From the NCBI GenBank assembly GCA_013152215.1, contig JAADGT010000127.1, positions 1 through 6,737 of the forward strand: a DNA stretch of 6,737 nt. Direction: 5' to 3'. Under the pieces are notes generated by a model. It searched no databases, was not told the DNA's origin, and was given only the letters and a program-made list of their open reading frames with translations. This stretch comes from Deltaproteobacteria bacterium (lineage in GTDB: Bacteria > Desulfobacterota > Deferrisomatia > Deferrisomatales > Deferrisomataceae). A program made the position numbers and the translations under genes. Shown piece after piece: positions 6,296-6,737 of this stretch; within the stretch, counting starts at the first letter, position 1, and every line of letters begins with the position of its first letter.

Positions 6296-6475
6296 CGCTC
6301 ACCCCGATCCGACGGTGGCGGATGCACAAGCCCAGCGGAAACGGGGGAGCAGGGGGGAAGGAGCCGGAGAAGAACCGGCCCGGAACGGAGCGAGACTAGC
6401 AAAGGCGGCTCGGGCCCCGCAAGGGGGGAGGGAGGGAAATTGATCCGTCGAGGAGTCCCGTGCGGCCGAGGGGTC

Positions 6476-6505
6476 TTGACGCCGCGGCTTCGGTCTCGAT
6501 AGCGT
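6476..6505 (+). promoter_or_regulatory. Candidate rightward promoter, divergent from dnaA
   Basis: TTGACG (6476-6481) matches the sigma-70 -35 hexamer at five of six positions. TAGCGT (6500-6505), 18 nt away, keeps the T, A and final T most conserved in -10 elements. Direction is away from dnaA, the usual orientation of an rpmH-type operon next to an origin. The target gene would lie outside the window, and a possible terminator follows almost at once, so the transcript could also be very short. Confidence 0.35.
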
Positions 6506-6510
6506 GACGC

Positions 6511-6545
6511 GCCCGTGCCCGGGGGCAGGGCATGGGCTCTGTTTT
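6511..6545 (+). terminator. Candidate rightward intrinsic terminator or attenuator hairpin
   Basis: GCCCGTGCCC (6511-6520) pairs with GGGCATGGGC (6528-6537) to give a 10-bp stem with one G-U pair and a 7-nt loop. TCTGTTTT (6538-6545) follows directly. This is the form of a rho-independent terminator for rightward transcription. No rightward gene precedes it. It may stop antisense transcription entering from the dnaA side, or attenuate the promoter immediately upstream, since a start near 6512 would put the hairpin at the very 5' end of the RNA. Confidence 0.4.
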
Positions 6546-6563
6546 CGGCCGCCGAGCCGCCTA

Positions 6564-6590
6564 GTGTCATGGACCGCAAGTTCGTATATT
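6564..6590 (+). promoter_or_regulatory. Possible second rightward promoter in an AT-rich patch
   Basis: TATATT (6585-6590) matches the -10 consensus at five of six positions. The only fair -35 is GTGTCA (6564-6569, four of six), at a short spacing of 15 nt. The patch stands out because the surrounding DNA is very GC-rich. It could alternatively be the edge of a repeat or insertion element. Confidence 0.25.
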
Positions 6591-6636
6591 TCCCGAGGCG
6601 GTGGGGCTGGGGGCCCCTCCTTCGCTGAACGGCCTC

Positions 6637-6690
6637 GCAGGGACCGCCTCGACTCGGTCCGCTGCGGCGCGTGAGGGCACGCGCCGCGGC
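6637..6690. repeat. Two overlapping, mutually exclusive GC-rich hairpins
   Basis: Hairpin one pairs GCAG-GGACCG (6637-6646) with CGGTCC-G-CTGC (6655-6665), 10 bp with one bulged G. Hairpin two pairs 6661-6673 with 6678-6690: 13 bp with a single T-G wobble and a 4-nt AGGG loop. They share 6661-6665, so only one can form fully at a time. Neither is followed by a T-run on either strand, which argues against simple intrinsic terminators. Function is unknown, and high GC raises the chance of fortuitous pairing. Confidence 0.5.
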
Positions 6691-6737
6691 CGCACCGCTC
6701 GCGTCGGGTGGCCCGGGCTGCTCGGCCGTCGCGCTTC

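Larger units (their letters stand above)
6255..6737. other. 483-bp intergenic region upstream of dnaA, no convincing gene
   Basis: No recognisable protein or RNA gene was found on either strand. The gene often found diverging from dnaA, rpmH, is not encoded within the window. From left to right the region holds the DnaA-box cluster (6264-6295), a purine- and G-rich tract on the plus strand (about 6336-6436), a candidate rightward promoter (6476-6505), a hairpin with a following T-rich stretch (6511-6545), an AT-rich patch (6579-6592) and two overlapping GC hairpins (6637-6690). The dnaA promoter was not identified with confidence. The best leftward candidate is TTGCGG (6422-6417) with TAGTCT (6398-6393) at 18-nt spacing, a poor match. 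Confidence 0.7.

Noticed and set aside
4821..6443. 540-codon plus-strand open frame antisense to dnaA
   Set aside because: It begins within the DnaA-box array, shows no domain, and mirrors the codon bias of dnaA on the other strand.
4888..6579. 563-codon minus-strand frame overlapping dnaA in another frame
   Set aside because: The translation is low-complexity and rich in R, P and G. The neighbouring frame encodes full-length DnaA with all motifs.
6569..6628. 19-codon plus-strand ORF starting ATGGACCGC
   Set aside because: It has no ribosome-binding site, stops early, resembles no known leader peptide and does not match ribosomal protein L34 (rpmH).
6601..6737. GTG-initiated open frame running off the right edge on the plus strand
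   Set aside because: All frames are nearly stop-free here because of GC content. The translation is Ala/Arg/Gly-rich without motifs, and the hairpins explain the sequence better.

Overview
The window is the chromosomal replication-initiation locus of a high-GC bacterium. It holds four complete genes, all on the minus strand, in the order dnaA, dnaN, recF, gyrB. This order is classical and widely conserved. GyrB is 804 residues long and carries the roughly 165-residue C-terminal insertion typical of proteobacterial-type GyrB. That insertion, the high GC content and the style of the proteins suggest a Desulfobacterota (former Deltaproteobacteria) or related lineage. The taxonomic call is inference, made without any database search.

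Layout from low to high coordinate: bases 1-54 lie downstream of gyrB and contain a GC hairpin at the window edge. gyrB occupies 55-2469, recF 2493-3590 and dnaN 3593-4714. A 208-bp dnaN-dnaA gap (4715-4922) follows, then dnaA at 4923-6254, then 483 bp with no convincing gene (6255-6737). dnaN and recF are separated by 2 bp and recF and gyrB by 23 bp, so these three look like one leftward operon. gyrA could be the next gene beyond position 1, but it is not in the window.

The non-coding parts are the most informative. The dnaN-dnaA gap looks like an oriC. It has three perfect DnaA boxes (TTATCCACA), further near-matches, a single point where box orientation flips, an 11-12 bp phased array of degenerate boxes running into the dnaA stop codon, and an AT-rich unwinding candidate next to dnaN. 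A second compact cluster, with two perfect boxes and one near-perfect box, sits 10-41 bp upstream of the dnaA start. The two clusters flank dnaA, so the origin may be bipartite, as in Bacillus subtilis and Helicobacter pylori. The genes fit one process: DnaA opens the origin, DnaN is the polymerase clamp, RecF supports gap repair and fork restart, and GyrB supplies the ATPase half of gyrase.

The far right end (about 6340-6737) holds a G-rich purine tract, a candidate rightward promoter, a possible intrinsic terminator, an AT-rich patch and two strong, mutually exclusive GC hairpins. None could be tied to a recognised gene. I found no unprecedented enzyme system; the origin architecture and this structured right flank deserve the closest look.
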